A DNA stretch of 64,000 bases from CAXXOK01 sp963666755 (GTDB lineage: Bacteria > Bacillota > Clostridia > Christensenellales > Aristaeellaceae), in assembly GCA_963666755.2 (NCBI GenBank), contig CAXXGW010000002.1, forward strand, positions 139,082 through 203,081. The letters run 5' to 3'. The notes beneath the pieces are model-generated. The model was not told the origin of the DNA and did no database searches. It saw nothing but the letters and a program-made list of their open reading frames with translations. This document shows, one piece after another, positions 31,270 through 39,715 of this stretch; position 1 is the stretch's first letter, and the number at the start of each line of letters is the position of its first letter. The position numbers and the translations under genes are program-made.

Positions 31270-32085
31270 TTAAAACCCGCTGGGCAGCAACGCCTGCCCG
31301 GCGATAATCACTGCCAGCGCCGCCGCCGTAAGCAGGAAGGCAAGCCCGTCCTCCCGGGTCATGCGCAGCACGCGCAGGCGGGTGCGGCCTTCGCCGCCGT
31401 GGTAGCACCGCGCCTCCATGGCCATCGCCAGCTCGCCCGCACGGCGGAAAGCGCTCACAAACAGCGGCACCAGCAGCGGCACCATGGCTTTGGCGCGCGC
31501 CAGCAGGTTGCCGGTTTCAAAATCCGCGCCGCGCGCCTGCTGGGCTTTCATGATCTTGTCGGTTTCCTCAATCAGCGTGGGAATAAAACGCAGGGCGATG
31601 GTCATCATCATCGCCAGCTCATGGGCGGGGAAGTGGAACACCCGCAGGGGCTTGAGCAGCATCTCGATGCCGTCGCTCAGCGCCACGGGCGAGGTGGTGA
31701 GCGTCAGCACGGACGTGCCCACCACCAGAAACACCAGCCGCATGCAAAAGTGCACCGCCAGCAGCACGCCCTCGCGCGTAACGGTGACAATGCCCCAGCG
31801 CAGCCATACGGTGCTGCCGCCCGAAAAGAACAGGTTCAGCACAAACGTAAGGATCAGCAGCACCCGCAGGGGCTTGACCGACTTGAGCAGCTGCCGCAGC
31901 GACAGCCCCGCCAGCCGCGCCGCCAGCGCCACGTACAGCGTGGGCACCACATACCAAGCCGGGCTGGTGACCAGAAAGATCATCACAATGTAAGCGGTGG
32001 TCAGCGCGATTTTGGTGCGCGGGTCCAGCCGGTGCACCACGGTGTTGCCGGGCATGTACTGGCCCAGCGTAATATCCTTAAGCAT
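31270..32085 (-). CDS. ecfT: Energy-coupling factor transporter transmembrane protein
   Basis: A 271-residue membrane scaffold of the ECF vitamin transporter. It shows five to six helices, and two coupling helices with the Ala-Arg-Gly-type signatures Gln-Gln-Ala-Arg-Gly-Ala-Asp and Met-Glu-Ala-Arg-Cys-Tyr-His-Gly that contact the two ATPases. The start overlaps the end of ecfA2 by 8 bases. It would work with EcfA1, EcfA2 and exchangeable substrate-binding S components, none of which is encoded in this window. Confidence 0.93.
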   Translation of the reverse strand: MLKDITLGQYMPGNTVVHRLDPRTKIALTTAYIVMIFLVTSPAWYVVPTLYVALAARLAGLSLRQLLKSVKPLRVLLILTFVLNLFFSGGSTVWLRWGIVTVTREGVLLAVHFCMRLVFLVVGTSVLTLTTSPVALSDGIEMLLKPLRVFHFPAHELAMMMTIALRFIPTLIEETDKIMKAQQARGADFETGNLLARAKAMVPLLVPLFVSAFRRAGELAMAMEARCYHGGEGRTRLRVLRMTREDGLAFLLTAAALAVIIAGQALLPSGF

Positions 32086-32956
32086 CGGCGGCGCCCCCCT
32101 TCTGCGGCAACCGGGGCAACATAAGCAGCGCGTCGCGCACGGCGGGCAGCGTATACAGCCCCTCGGGCACGGCGTAGCCTTCGGCGCGCAGGCGGTAGCA
32201 AAGCTCCGCCGCCTGGGGCACGCCCAGCCCGATGGCGCGCAGATCGTCCCGGCGGGCGAACACCTCCTGCGGGGTGCCGCTCATGGCAAGCTCGCCCCGG
32301 CACATCACCAGCAGGCGCGTGGCAAGGGTGGCGATATCGTCCATGCTGTGGCTGACCATGACCACCGTCATGCCCGTATCCGCGTGCAGGCGGCGGATCA
32401 TCTCCAGCACGGCGCGGCGGCCGCGCGGGTCCAGCCCGGCGGTCGGCTCGTCCAGAATCAGGGTTTTGGGCTGCATGGCCAGCACGCCCGCGATGGCGAC
32501 GCGCCGCATCTGCCCGCCGGACAGCTCAAAGGGCGAGCTTTCGGCAATCGCGCCGTATTCCAGCCCCACCTGCTCCAGCGCCCAGTGCACGCGCCGGTCG
32601 ATTTCCGCCTTGTCCAGCCCCATGTTTTTGGGGCCGAACGCCACGTCCTTAGCCACGGTTTCTTCAAACAGCTGGTATTCCGGGTACTGGAACACCAGCC
32701 CCACGCGCTTGCGCACGTCCAGCAGGCTTACGTTTTTCTGGGTAATGTCCTTGCCGTCCACCCAGACGCGACCCTCGGTGGGCTTGAGCAGCCCGTTCAG
32801 GTGCTGCACAAAGGTGGTCTTGCCCGAGCCCGTATGCCCCAGCACGCCGATAAACTCGCCGTCCTCAATGGTCAGGTTCAGGTCGTGGATGGCCGTGGCG
32901 GAAAACGGGCTGCCCGGCAGGTAGGTGTGCGTCAGGTGCTCGACTTGGATAGGCAT
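32078..32956 (-). CDS. ecfA2: Energy-coupling factor transporter ATPase 2
   Basis: A 292-residue ATPase of the group II ECF module. Walker A is Gly-His-Thr-Gly-Ser-Gly-Lys-Thr-Thr (about 41-49), the Q-loop Val-Phe-Gln-Tyr-Pro-Glu-Tyr-Gln-Leu-Phe is the family hallmark, the signature is Leu-Ser-Gly-Gly-Gln-Met-Arg-Arg, and Walker B ends Leu-Ile-Leu-Asp-Glu-Pro-Thr-Ala-Gly-Leu-Asp-Pro. The start overlaps ecfA1 by 25 bases, so translation is coupled. Confidence 0.93.
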   Translation of the reverse strand: MPIQVEHLTHTYLPGSPFSATAIHDLNLTIEDGEFIGVLGHTGSGKTTFVQHLNGLLKPTEGRVWVDGKDITQKNVSLLDVRKRVGLVFQYPEYQLFEETVAKDVAFGPKNMGLDKAEIDRRVHWALEQVGLEYGAIAESSPFELSGGQMRRVAIAGVLAMQPKTLILDEPTAGLDPRGRRAVLEMIRRLHADTGMTVVMVSHSMDDIATLATRLLVMCRGELAMSGTPQEVFARRDDLRAIGLGVPQAAELCYRLRAEGYAVPEGLYTLPAVRDALLMLPRLPQKGGAADA

Positions 32957-33783
32957 GCCTTCAGCTCCTTTACCATATCGTCCACGGTCAGCACGCCGGA
33001 GGGCAGGGGCAGGCCCGCGTCGGCCAGCATCTGCGCCAGCTCCGCCATGGGGGGCACATCAAGCCCCAGCTTTTTAAGCGGCTCCACCTGGCTAAACACC
33101 TCGCGGGGGGTGCCGTCCATGGCGATGCCGCCCTTATGCAGCACCACCACGCGGTCGGCCAGCGCGGCCTCCTCCATAAAATGCGTAATCCACACCACGG
33201 TGATGCCCTTTTCCCGGTTCAGCTTGCGCACGGTGCCCAGCACCTCTTCGCGGCCGGAAGGGTCCAGCATGGCGGTGGCTTCGTCCAAAATCATCACATC
33301 GGGCTGCATGGCCAGCACCCCGGCCACGGCCACGCGCTGCTTCTGCCCGCCGGACAGCATGTGCGGCGCGGCGGCGGCGTACTCGGTCATGCGCACGGCG
33401 GCCAGCGCCTCGTCGATGCGCGGGCCCATCTCCGGCTGGGGCACGCCCAGGTTTTCCAGCCCGAAGGCCACATCCTCCCGCACAACGGTGGCGACGATCT
33501 GGTTGTCCGGGTTCTGGAACACCATGCCGGCATGGCGGCGCACATCCCAGAGGTGCTCCTCCTGCGCGGTATCCAGCCCGCACACCAGCACCCGCCCGTC
33601 GGTGGGCAGGTAGAGGGCGTTCATCAGCTTGGCCAGCGTGCTCTTGCCGGAGCCGTTATGCCCCAGCACCGCCACAAACGCGCCCCGCGGTACGGATAAG
33701 GTGACATGATCCACGGCGGGGCGGCCGTCCTCCTCATAGCGGTACACGGCGTCCTGGGTTTCGATCGGGTTTTGGAACTCCAT
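32932..33783 (-). CDS. ecfA1: Energy-coupling factor transporter ATPase 1
   Basis: A 283-residue ATPase, partner of EcfA2. Walker A is Gly-His-Asn-Gly-Ser-Gly-Lys-Ser-Thr, the Q-loop Val-Phe-Gln-Asn-Pro-Asp-Asn-Gln-Ile, the signature Leu-Ser-Gly-Gly-Gln-Lys-Gln-Arg, and Walker B Met-Ile-Leu-Asp-Glu-Ala-Thr-Ala-Met-Leu-Asp-Pro; the Ala-Met form is usual for EcfA1. The ATG at 33783 has aaaggag 7-8 bases upstream; the longer frame to 33903 is not supported. It lies 34 bases downstream of the riboflavin kinase gene. Confidence 0.93.
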   Translation of the reverse strand: MEFQNPIETQDAVYRYEEDGRPAVDHVTLSVPRGAFVAVLGHNGSGKSTLAKLMNALYLPTDGRVLVCGLDTAQEEHLWDVRRHAGMVFQNPDNQIVATVVREDVAFGLENLGVPQPEMGPRIDEALAAVRMTEYAAAAPHMLSGGQKQRVAVAGVLAMQPDVMILDEATAMLDPSGREEVLGTVRKLNREKGITVVWITHFMEEAALADRVVVLHKGGIAMDGTPREVFSQVEPLKKLGLDVPPMAELAQMLADAGLPLPSGVLTVDDMVKELKACLSKSST

Positions 33784-33817
33784 AAGGGGTCTCCTTTTCG
33801 GGCAGGTGTGGGTAAAG

Positions 33818-34216
33818 TCACGGCGCGGGCTGCGCGGCAAACCACGCGGCGGCCTGCGCCTCGTCGGCGGCCAGCTGGGCGCGCAGCGCGGCCAGCGTGC
33901 CAAAGCGCTGCTCGGGCCGCAGGTAATGCAGGTAGGTAAGCGTCAGGGGCTTGCCGTACAGATCGCCGCCGGGGTAGCCCAGCAGGTGGGTTTCCACGGT
34001 CGGGCTGCCTTCGGGCGCGGTCGGGTGCCGCCCCTGGTTGAGCACCGCCGGGTAGCGGCGGCCGTCGACCTCCGCCAGGGCGACGTACACCCCGTCGGCA
34101 GGCAGCGTTTCAGTGGGCGGGTACTTCAGGTTGGCGGTGGGGTACCCCAGCCGGGTGCCCAGCCGCTTGCCGCGCACCGTAACCCCTTCCAGGCGGAAAG
34201 GCAGCGGCGCGGTCAT
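33818..34216 (-). CDS. Stand-alone riboflavin kinase (flavokinase domain)
   Basis: A 132-residue protein that corresponds only to the C-terminal kinase domain of bifunctional RibF. It shows Gly-Thr-Arg-Leu-Gly-Tyr-Pro-Thr-Ala-Asn-Leu (ATP/Mg site), Val-Leu-Asn-Gln-Gly-Arg-His-Pro-Thr, and Val-Glu-Thr-His-Leu-Leu-Gly (catalytic glutamate region). It should phosphorylate riboflavin to FMN. The FAD synthetase half is absent at this locus. The start overlaps the flavodoxin-like gene upstream by 4 bases, which links FMN supply to an FMN protein, and the ECF transporter genes follow. Confidence 0.87.
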   Translation of the reverse strand: MTAPLPFRLEGVTVRGKRLGTRLGYPTANLKYPPTETLPADGVYVALAEVDGRRYPAVLNQGRHPTAPEGSPTVETHLLGYPGGDLYGKPLTLTYLHYLRPEQRFGTLAALRAQLAADEAQAAAWFAAQPAP

Positions 34217-34713
34217 CCCTGCAGCGCGGCCAGCAGCGCGTCGGCGCAGGCGTCCACCCGCTCCGGCAGGATGCCCGGGGTATCCATCTCAGCAGTGGCG
34301 GGGCTTTTCTGGATCATGCGCACCACAAACCGGTCCAGCCCGCGCTGTTTGCACAGTTCCATTTCGCCGCCCAGCGAATCGGCAAAAACGGCATGCATGC
34401 ACAGCGGTTGCCCGATCTGCTTTTCCAAAAGGGGGCGCAGCGGGTCGCGCCCGCAGCGCACGGCAAACAGCGCCAGCGGCTTTGCCCTAAGCGCGGCCTC
34501 GTTGCGCTTCGCAAAATTGCGCGCCTTCCGGTGCCACATCCCGATGCGGATGCTGCCGCCCAGCGCCACGGCGTCGGCGGAAAGGTCGGGGGTTTGTTTG
34601 GCCAGATCATAAAGCGTAACGGTGGCGCCGCGCGCTTCCAGCGCGGCCTGCAACGCCTGCGCGGCTTTGCGGGCGGTGCCCGTTTTGGTGGCGTAGAGAA
34701 CGGCAATGTGCAT
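34213..34713 (-). CDS. Flavodoxin-domain protein
   Basis: A 166-residue flavodoxin-fold protein. The FMN phosphate loop is at Tyr-Ala-Thr-Lys-Thr-Gly-Thr-Ala-Arg-Lys (residues 7-16), followed by Leu-Gly-Gly-Ser-Ile-Arg-Ile-Gly-Met-Trp-His, as in the flavodoxin_5 group that includes HemG-type protoporphyrinogen oxidases. The C-terminal part carries Phe-Ala-Asp-Ser-Leu-Gly-Gly. It is the first gene of a block that continues with riboflavin kinase (4-base overlap) and the ECF module. The ATG at 34713 follows gaaggagg. The electron partner is unknown. Confidence 0.82.
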   Translation of the reverse strand: MHIAVLYATKTGTARKAAQALQAALEARGATVTLYDLAKQTPDLSADAVALGGSIRIGMWHRKARNFAKRNEAALRAKPLALFAVRCGRDPLRPLLEKQIGQPLCMHAVFADSLGGEMELCKQRGLDRFVVRMIQKSPATAEMDTPGILPERVDACADALLAALQG

Positions 34714-34866
34714 ACGCGAACCTCCTTCAGTCGTTGGGGGGCGCACGGGCGGAATACCCGACCGTAAGAATAGATTATAGCGCAGCGGCGCGCGCGCGTC
34801 AAACCGGATTACGCGGCGCGCCGACAGGCCCAACCGCACCCTGTGGAAAAAATTGTACGCGGGGGC

Positions 34867-34895
34867 TTGACAAGCGCGCCGGATTTGCGTATCAT
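34867..34895 (+). promoter_or_regulatory. Promoter of the T-box/trpB2 transcript
   Basis: TTGACA (34867-34872), a 17-bp spacer and TATCAT (34890-34895). The T-box leader begins within about ten bases downstream. Confidence 0.8.
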
Positions 34896-34904
34896 GAGCG
34901 GCAT

Positions 34905-35175
34905 AAACCGGTGACGCGGAGGAGTAAACGCTCAGCCTGCTTTGCAGAGAGCCGCCGTTGGTGCGAGTGCGGTAAAAGGGCTTGCGTTGAATGGACCGCC
35001 GAGGGCGGAGCGAACGGCCTTGCCGCTAGCGACCGACGGGAGCTTCAGCCGTTATCAACGAAGCGCATATGCTGGTATGCGAAAGCGAGCGGCCGGTTTA
35101 ACCGGCAATACGGGTGGCACCGCAGACATCACAAGGTCTGTCCCAGGGAGTACTGGGGCAGGCCTTTTTTGTTGC
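34905..35175 (+). promoter_or_regulatory. T-box riboswitch, tryptophan-specific
   Basis: Leader RNA that senses uncharged tRNA. Stem I shows agagag, the ggtgcgag (AG-bulge region) and a specifier loop gaa-tgg-a (near 34989-34995), which reads TGG, the tryptophan codon. The antiterminator T-box sequence gggtggcaccgcag is at 35112-35125. The terminator follows, with arms 35135-35146 and 35153-35164 (two G-U pairs) and a six-T run. Uncharged tRNA-Trp should stabilise the antiterminator and switch on trpB2, located 42 bases downstream. Confidence 0.93.
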
Positions 35176-35211
35176 TTGCAACCGGCGAAAAAATTGAAGG
35201 AGGGGTTCCAC

Positions 35212-36558
35212 ATGAAAACCATTCCCTACCGGTACTATCTGCCCGAGGAGAAAATGCCCAAAGCGTGGTACAACCTTCGCGCCGCGATGCCTGAAAAGCC
35301 CGACCCGCTGATCAACCCCGGCACCGGCAACCCCGTGACCCCCGCCGACCTGGCCCCCGTGTTCTGCGACGAGCTGATCCGCCAGGAGCTGGATAACGAC
35401 ACCGCGGAGTTCCCGATTCCCCAGCCGATTCTGGACATGTACCGCATCTACCGCCCCTCGCCGATGATCCGCGCCTATCGGCTGGAGGAGGCGCTGCAGA
35501 CGCCCGCGCATATCTACTACAAGTTCGAGGGCAACAATACCTCCGGCAGCCATAAGCTCAACTCGGCGCTGGCGCAGGCCTATTACGCCAAGGCGCAGGG
35601 CATGAAGGCTCTGACCACCGAAACGGGCGCGGGCCAGTGGGGCACGGCGCTGGCCGAATCCTGCGCGGCGTTCGGGCTGGATTTGACGGTGTTCATGGTC
35701 AAGGGCAGTTATAACCAGAAGCCCTACCGCAAGGACGTGATGCGTACCTTCGGCGCCAAGGTGCTGGCCAGCCCCAGCGATACCACCAACGCCGGGCGCG
35801 CCATCCTCGCCAATGACCCCAACACCACCGGCAGCCTCGGCTGCGCCATCTCTGAGGCGGTGGAAAAGGCCGTAACCACCCCCGACTGCCGCTATGTGCT
35901 GGGCTCGGTGCTCAATCAGGTGCTGCTGCACCAGTCCATCATCGGGCTGGAAAGCTACGAGGCGATGGCCGCGTTTGACGAGTACCCCGACGTGATTATC
36001 GGCTGCGCGGGCGGCGGCAGCAACCTGGGCGGGCTGATTGCCCCGTTCATGCGGGATACGCTTACCGGCGCACGCAAGGGCACCCGCTACGTGGCGGTGG
36101 AGCCTGCCAGCTGCCCCTCGCTGACCCGCGGCCGCTATGAGTACGATTTCTGCGATACCGGCAAAATCACCCCGATGGCGAAGATGTACACGCTGGGTTC
36201 CGGGTTCATTCCCTCGCCCAACCACGCGGGCGGGCTCCGGTACCACGGCATGTCGCCGATCCTCTCCAAGCTGTACCACGACGGCTACATGGAGGCCGTG
36301 GCCTATGAGCAGACGCAGGTGTTCGACGCAGCGGTGCAGTTTGCGCGGCTGGAAACCATCCTGCCCGCGCCGGAAAGCGCGCACGCCATCCGCGCCGCGG
36401 TGGACGAAGCCATCCGCTGCCGTGAAAGCGGCGAGGCCAAAACCATCCTGTTCGGCCTCACGGGCACGGGCTACTTCGATATGGCGGCCTATTCCAGCTA
36501 TCTGGACGGCACCATGACGGATTCCATCCCCACGGACAGCGACATTACCGCGCGCTGA
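35212..36558 (+). CDS. trpB2: TrpB2-type tryptophan synthase beta subunit
   Basis: A 448-residue PLP enzyme that condenses indole with serine to make tryptophan. It is of the long, stand-alone TrpB2 type and not the 400-residue TrpB1. The PLP lysine is K115 in Ser-Gly-Ser-His-Lys-Leu-Asn-Ser, the phosphate loop is Gly-Cys-Ala-Gly-Gly-Gly-Ser-Asn, and Glu-Thr-Gly-Ala-Gly-Gln-Trp-Gly carries the catalytic glutamate. The start follows aaggagg. No other trp gene is nearby. The upstream tryptophan T-box means it is made when tryptophan is scarce, consistent with salvage of indole. Confidence 0.93.
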   Translation: MKTIPYRYYLPEEKMPKAWYNLRAAMPEKPDPLINPGTGNPVTPADLAPVFCDELIRQELDNDTAEFPIPQPILDMYRIYRPSPMIRAYRLEEALQTPAHIYYKFEGNNTSGSHKLNSALAQAYYAKAQGMKALTTETGAGQWGTALAESCAAFGLDLTVFMVKGSYNQKPYRKDVMRTFGAKVLASPSDTTNAGRAILANDPNTTGSLGCAISEAVEKAVTTPDCRYVLGSVLNQVLLHQSIIGLESYEAMAAFDEYPDVIIGCAGGGSNLGGLIAPFMRDTLTGARKGTRYVAVEPASCPSLTRGRYEYDFCDTGKITPMAKMYTLGSGFIPSPNHAGGLRYHGMSPILSKLYHDGYMEAVAYEQTQVFDAAVQFARLETILPAPESAHAIRAAVDEAIRCRESGEAKTILFGLTGTGYFDMAAYSSYLDGTMTDSIPTDSDITAR

Positions 36559-36578
36559 ACCCATCCCCTTTCATGAAA

Positions 36579-36623
36579 CAGCCGCCGAAGCGTTCGATCA
36601 ACACGCTCCGGCGGCTGTTTTCA
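36579..36623 (+). terminator. Terminator after trpB2
   Basis: cagccgccg and cggcggctg with a second aagcg/cgct pairing enclose a short loop, followed by ttttc. It lies 21 bases after the stop codon. Confidence 0.8.
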
Positions 36624-36632
36624 TTCCATCCA

Positions 36633-36945
36633 TAAAGAAGGGTCAAGGGCGACAGCCCTTGTCGGGGTGCAGGGGTGAAACCCCTGCGCGTACCACGTGC
36701 CCCCCAACCCAAAAACCGGGCTTTAGCTTTAGCGACCAACCCCCGGCAATTCTCTAAAGAAGGGTCAAGGGCGACAGCCCCTGTCGGGGTGCAGGGGTGA
36801 AACCCCTGCGCGTCCCTCCGCGCAGCCCCCCAACATAAAAACCGGGCGTCGGCCTTCGCGGCCAACCCCCGGCAATCCTCTAAAGAAGGGTCAAGGGCGA
36901 CAGCCCTTGTCGGGGTGCAGGGGTGAAACCCCTGCGCGTCCCCCA
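36633..36945. repeat. Triplicated GC-rich hairpin-module repeat
   Basis: Three units begin at 36633, 36755 and 36881 (periods 122 and 126 bp). Each contains aagggcgacagccc(tt), tcggggtgcaggggtgaaacccctgcgcg and a stretch with aaaaaccggg and aacccccggcaat. They are built from the same modules seen at 0.9-1.35 kb and 43.0-43.6 kb. The gap 36624-36970 has no gene. Confidence 0.8.
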
Positions 36946-36970
36946 CGTGTCCCCGCGCGGCCCCGCTCCG

Positions 36971-37555
36971 TCACGCCTGCGCGGCCCGCGCGGCGTCCAG
37001 CTCGGTGCGCACGAAGCATTGCTGCTCGTGGTCGTCGATGATGCCGATGCTTTCCAGAAAGCTGTAGATGGTCACGGTGCCGACGAATTTCATACCGCGC
37101 TTTTTGAGGTCGGCGGAAACGGCGTCGCTCAGGGGGCTGCTGGTGGGGAACACGTCCTCCCGGCAGATCACGGGGCCGTCGGGCACAAAGCCCCACAGGT
37201 AACGGTCAAAGCTGCCAAACTCCTGTTGGATGGCCAGAAAGACCTGCGCGTTGGTGATCGCGCCCAGAATTTTAAGCCGGTTGCGCACAATGCCTTCCGC
37301 CTGCATCAGGCGGGCCACATCCGCCTCGCCGTAGGCGGCCACGGCCTGCGGGTTAAAGTCGGAAAACGCGCGGCGAAAGGCTTCGCGCTTGCTGAGCACA
37401 ATGTACCAGGAAAGCCCCGCCTGAAAGCCCTCCAGAAAGAGCATTTCGTAGAGCCGGGCATCGTCGTGCAGGGGGCGGCCCCACTCCTGATCGTGGTAGG
37501 CTTCCATCAGCGCGCCGCGCACCCAGCCGCAGCGGCGGCAGGCCGGTTCGGCCAT
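36971..37555 (-). CDS. tag: DNA-3-methyladenine glycosylase I
   Basis: A 194-residue base-excision repair enzyme that removes 3-methyladenine. Family signatures are the zinc ligands Cys in Cys-Gly-Trp-Val near the N-terminus, His in Tyr-His-Asp-Gln-Glu-Trp-Gly, and the C-terminal His-x-x-x-Cys (His-Glu-Gln-Gln-Cys). Leu-Phe-Leu-Glu-Gly-Phe-Gln-Ala-Gly-Leu-Ser-Trp carries the substrate-binding glutamate and tryptophan. The helix with Leu-Ser-Lys-Arg-Glu-Ala-Phe-Arg is close to the usual form. The start follows aggagg. The gene stands alone on the minus strand. Confidence 0.93.
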   Translation of the reverse strand: MAEPACRRCGWVRGALMEAYHDQEWGRPLHDDARLYEMLFLEGFQAGLSWYIVLSKREAFRRAFSDFNPQAVAAYGEADVARLMQAEGIVRNRLKILGAITNAQVFLAIQQEFGSFDRYLWGFVPDGPVICREDVFPTSSPLSDAVSADLKKRGMKFVGTVTIYSFLESIGIIDDHEQQCFVRTELDAARAAQA

Positions 37556-37664
37556 GGGCGAACCCTCCTTGCGGGTAAAACCCGGTTATTTTTCCACGTT
37601 CGAGGCCATTGGCTCGCGGCCGCGCTTCCAGCGCTCTTTGAGGAATGTGGCCAGCGTGCCGCAA

Positions 37665-38750
37665 TCATGTAGCCCGCAGGGTGCCGTCGAAAATCTTGGC
37701 CCGCACGGCGCTCACCACCACCACCATGGCGATGGGGCCGAGAATCAGCCCGATCACGCCGCCCAGCCGCATGCCCATGAACATGCCCACCAAGGAAAGC
37801 AGGGGGGACATGCCCAGGTTGTCGCCCAGGAGTTTAGGGTCCAGCAGGCGGCGCAGCATGCTGTAGCCGAGGTAAAAACCGGTGACCATCCAGCCGCCGT
37901 GCGCATCGCCGATCACGAAGGCCACAATGGCCCAGGGGATGTACAATACGCCGCAGCCAAATTGCGGGATCATCTCCAGCAGCGCCGCCAGCACGCCGAT
38001 CAGCGCCGCGTAGGGGAAGCCCGTCAGCTGGAAAAACAGGGTGGAGAGCACCCACAGCAGCACAAACCACAGCAGCTGTACCCGCACATAGCCCAGCGCG
38101 CCCTTGACGGCCGAGCGCCGCAGCATGGTCAGGCTGCTCTGCTCCACCTGCCGGGGGCGCAGCACGCGCGCGCGCAACTCCGGGTAACGCCCGGTAATAA
38201 AGTAGATGGCCAGCAGCAGAAAGTTGCCGTAGATTAGCGCATACGGCAGGCTGGAAGCGAACCCCACCAGCCCGTTGAGCGACGCGCCCGCCAGCGTCGT
38301 GGCCTTCTCGCCCAGCCACTTGAAGGCCGAGTTGAGCGAATCCCGCAGGGTTTCGCTGACCGTGCCGGATACGGACTCGGCAGCGGAAAGCAGGCGGTCG
38401 CTGGCCTCGCGCAACACGCCGATGGTGCCGTTGACGATGGTGGGCGCGTTGTTGGCGGCGCTCACGATCTGCCCCACGGCAAAGCTGACGAACCAGTACA
38501 CCACAAACAGCGCCGCGGCGCTGAACAACGCCACCCAGAACGCCACGGCAAAGCCGCGGTGCAGGTGCAGTTTCTTTTCAAAAAAGCCGATCAGCGGCTG
38601 CAGCGCGGCGGCAATCGGAATGGCGATCAGGAACGGGGACAGTGTGTCCCACACCAGCGGCACCGCGAACGCCAAAAGCAGCGCCGCAACCACGCACGCC
38701 AGCAGTCGCAGGGCGAGCCTTTCCAGGGCGTAGTGGACGGGATGCTCCAT
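37665..38750 (-). CDS. AI-2E family transporter (PF01594)
   Basis: A protein of about 361 residues with seven to eight helices and the AI-2E family layout: an N-terminal hairpin, a soluble middle part (about 95-150), and a C-terminal bundle containing Ile-Gly-Val-Leu-Ala-Ala-Leu-Leu-Glu-Met-Ile-Pro and Leu-Leu-Asp-Pro-Lys-Leu-Leu-Gly. Members include TqsA and the sporulation protein YtvI; many act as ion or small-molecule antiporters and autoinducer transport is proven for few. Three clustered starts exist (GTG 38759, ATG 38753, ATG 38750); I prefer the last, 6 bases from gaggtg. The substrate is unknown. Confidence 0.85.
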   Translation of the reverse strand: MEHPVHYALERLALRLLACVVAALLLAFAVPLVWDTLSPFLIAIPIAAALQPLIGFFEKKLHLHRGFAVAFWVALFSAAALFVVYWFVSFAVGQIVSAANNAPTIVNGTIGVLREASDRLLSAAESVSGTVSETLRDSLNSAFKWLGEKATTLAGASLNGLVGFASSLPYALIYGNFLLLAIYFITGRYPELRARVLRPRQVEQSSLTMLRRSAVKGALGYVRVQLLWFVLLWVLSTLFFQLTGFPYAALIGVLAALLEMIPQFGCGVLYIPWAIVAFVIGDAHGGWMVTGFYLGYSMLRRLLDPKLLGDNLGMSPLLSLVGMFMGMRLGGVIGLILGPIAMVVVVSAVRAKIFDGTLRAT

Positions 38751-38845
38751 CATGCACACCTCAAAGGGGGTTGTTCGGCACGCCCGACCGGGCGGCCGTC
38801 AGGAACAAAGGAAAAACGAACCCGGCCCACAGGCCGTGGCGCGGC

Positions 38846-39697
38846 TTAAAAACCGCGCCCGCCGCCGCCGTGGCTCATGCCGCCGCCGCCCATGTGCACG
38901 CCGCTGCCGCCGCTGCCGCCAAAGCCGCCGCGCCCGCCGCTGCCCGGCGGGGGCGCTTTGCGGGTGCGCGTTACGGTGGTGCGCAGGTAGTCGTCACGGC
39001 TCTCAGTCAAATCCACCTCGGCGTTGGCGGTATAATCGTAATGGTAGGTGCTGCCCTTGAGGCGGTAACGGCCCTTGACCGCGCCGATGTAGATCAGCCC
39101 GATCACCAGGCACAGCACGCCGCCCACCAGCATTTCGGTGGAGGTAAGCACCTTATGCCGGGCGGTCAGCATCTGCCCGGTTACCACATCGTAACGGTAC
39201 TGCCCCTCGGGGATGCCCGCCTTCACAAACCCGCGCACAGCGGCCAGCATCGCTTGCGCGGCGTCGGCATAGCGCCCCGCGCGCAGGTTGGGGTTGCTCT
39301 GGTCCAGCGCCTTCTCGATGCGCTCGTCGGTCATGTAGTCGATCATCGCGCCGGTGGTGGACAGGTACTCCTGCCGGCCGTACATATCGATGTAGTACAG
39401 CGCGCCGCTGTGATCCGCGTCCAGGCCGAAGCCGCCCTTTTCGTAAAACGCGTCGGCAATCTGCTGCTGGGAGCTGTCGCCGTGGGCTTCGCTGCTGGTC
39501 ACGACCACAAAATCCTGCCCGGTGGCTTTCTGGAAATCGGCAATGGCCGTGCGCAGGGCCTGCGCCTCCTCGGCGGTAAACAGAGCGGCGCGGTCAAACA
39601 CGCGCTCCTCCGTAACGGCGGCCAGCGCGGGCGCGGCGGCAAGCACAAGCCACGCCGCCAGCAGGAGGGCAAGGAACCGCAGTTTTCCGTGTTTCAT
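38846..39697 (-). CDS. TPM domain membrane protein with glycine-rich tail
   Basis: A 283-residue envelope protein. A signal peptide ends at Ala-Leu-Ala-Ala (about residue 27). A TPM (TLP18.3/Psb32/MOLO-1) domain follows with Val-Phe-Asp-Arg-Ala-Ala-Leu-Phe and Phe-Val-Val-Val-Thr-Ser and extends to about residue 160. A transmembrane helix lies near 190-208. The last 45 residues are glycine, serine and histidine rich, ending Gly-Gly-Gly-Gly-Arg-Gly-Phe, a common feature of TPM proteins. It follows the zinc-ribbon gene by 18 bases, so the two are an operon. The function of TPM proteins is poorly defined. Confidence 0.85.
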   Translation of the reverse strand: MKHGKLRFLALLLAAWLVLAAAPALAAVTEERVFDRAALFTAEEAQALRTAIADFQKATGQDFVVVTSSEAHGDSSQQQIADAFYEKGGFGLDADHSGALYYIDMYGRQEYLSTTGAMIDYMTDERIEKALDQSNPNLRAGRYADAAQAMLAAVRGFVKAGIPEGQYRYDVVTGQMLTARHKVLTSTEMLVGGVLCLVIGLIYIGAVKGRYRLKGSTYHYDYTANAEVDLTESRDDYLRTTVTRTRKAPPPGSGGRGGFGGSGGSGVHMGGGGMSHGGGGRGF

Positions 39698-39715
39698 TGA
39701 AAATGCCCTCCTTTC

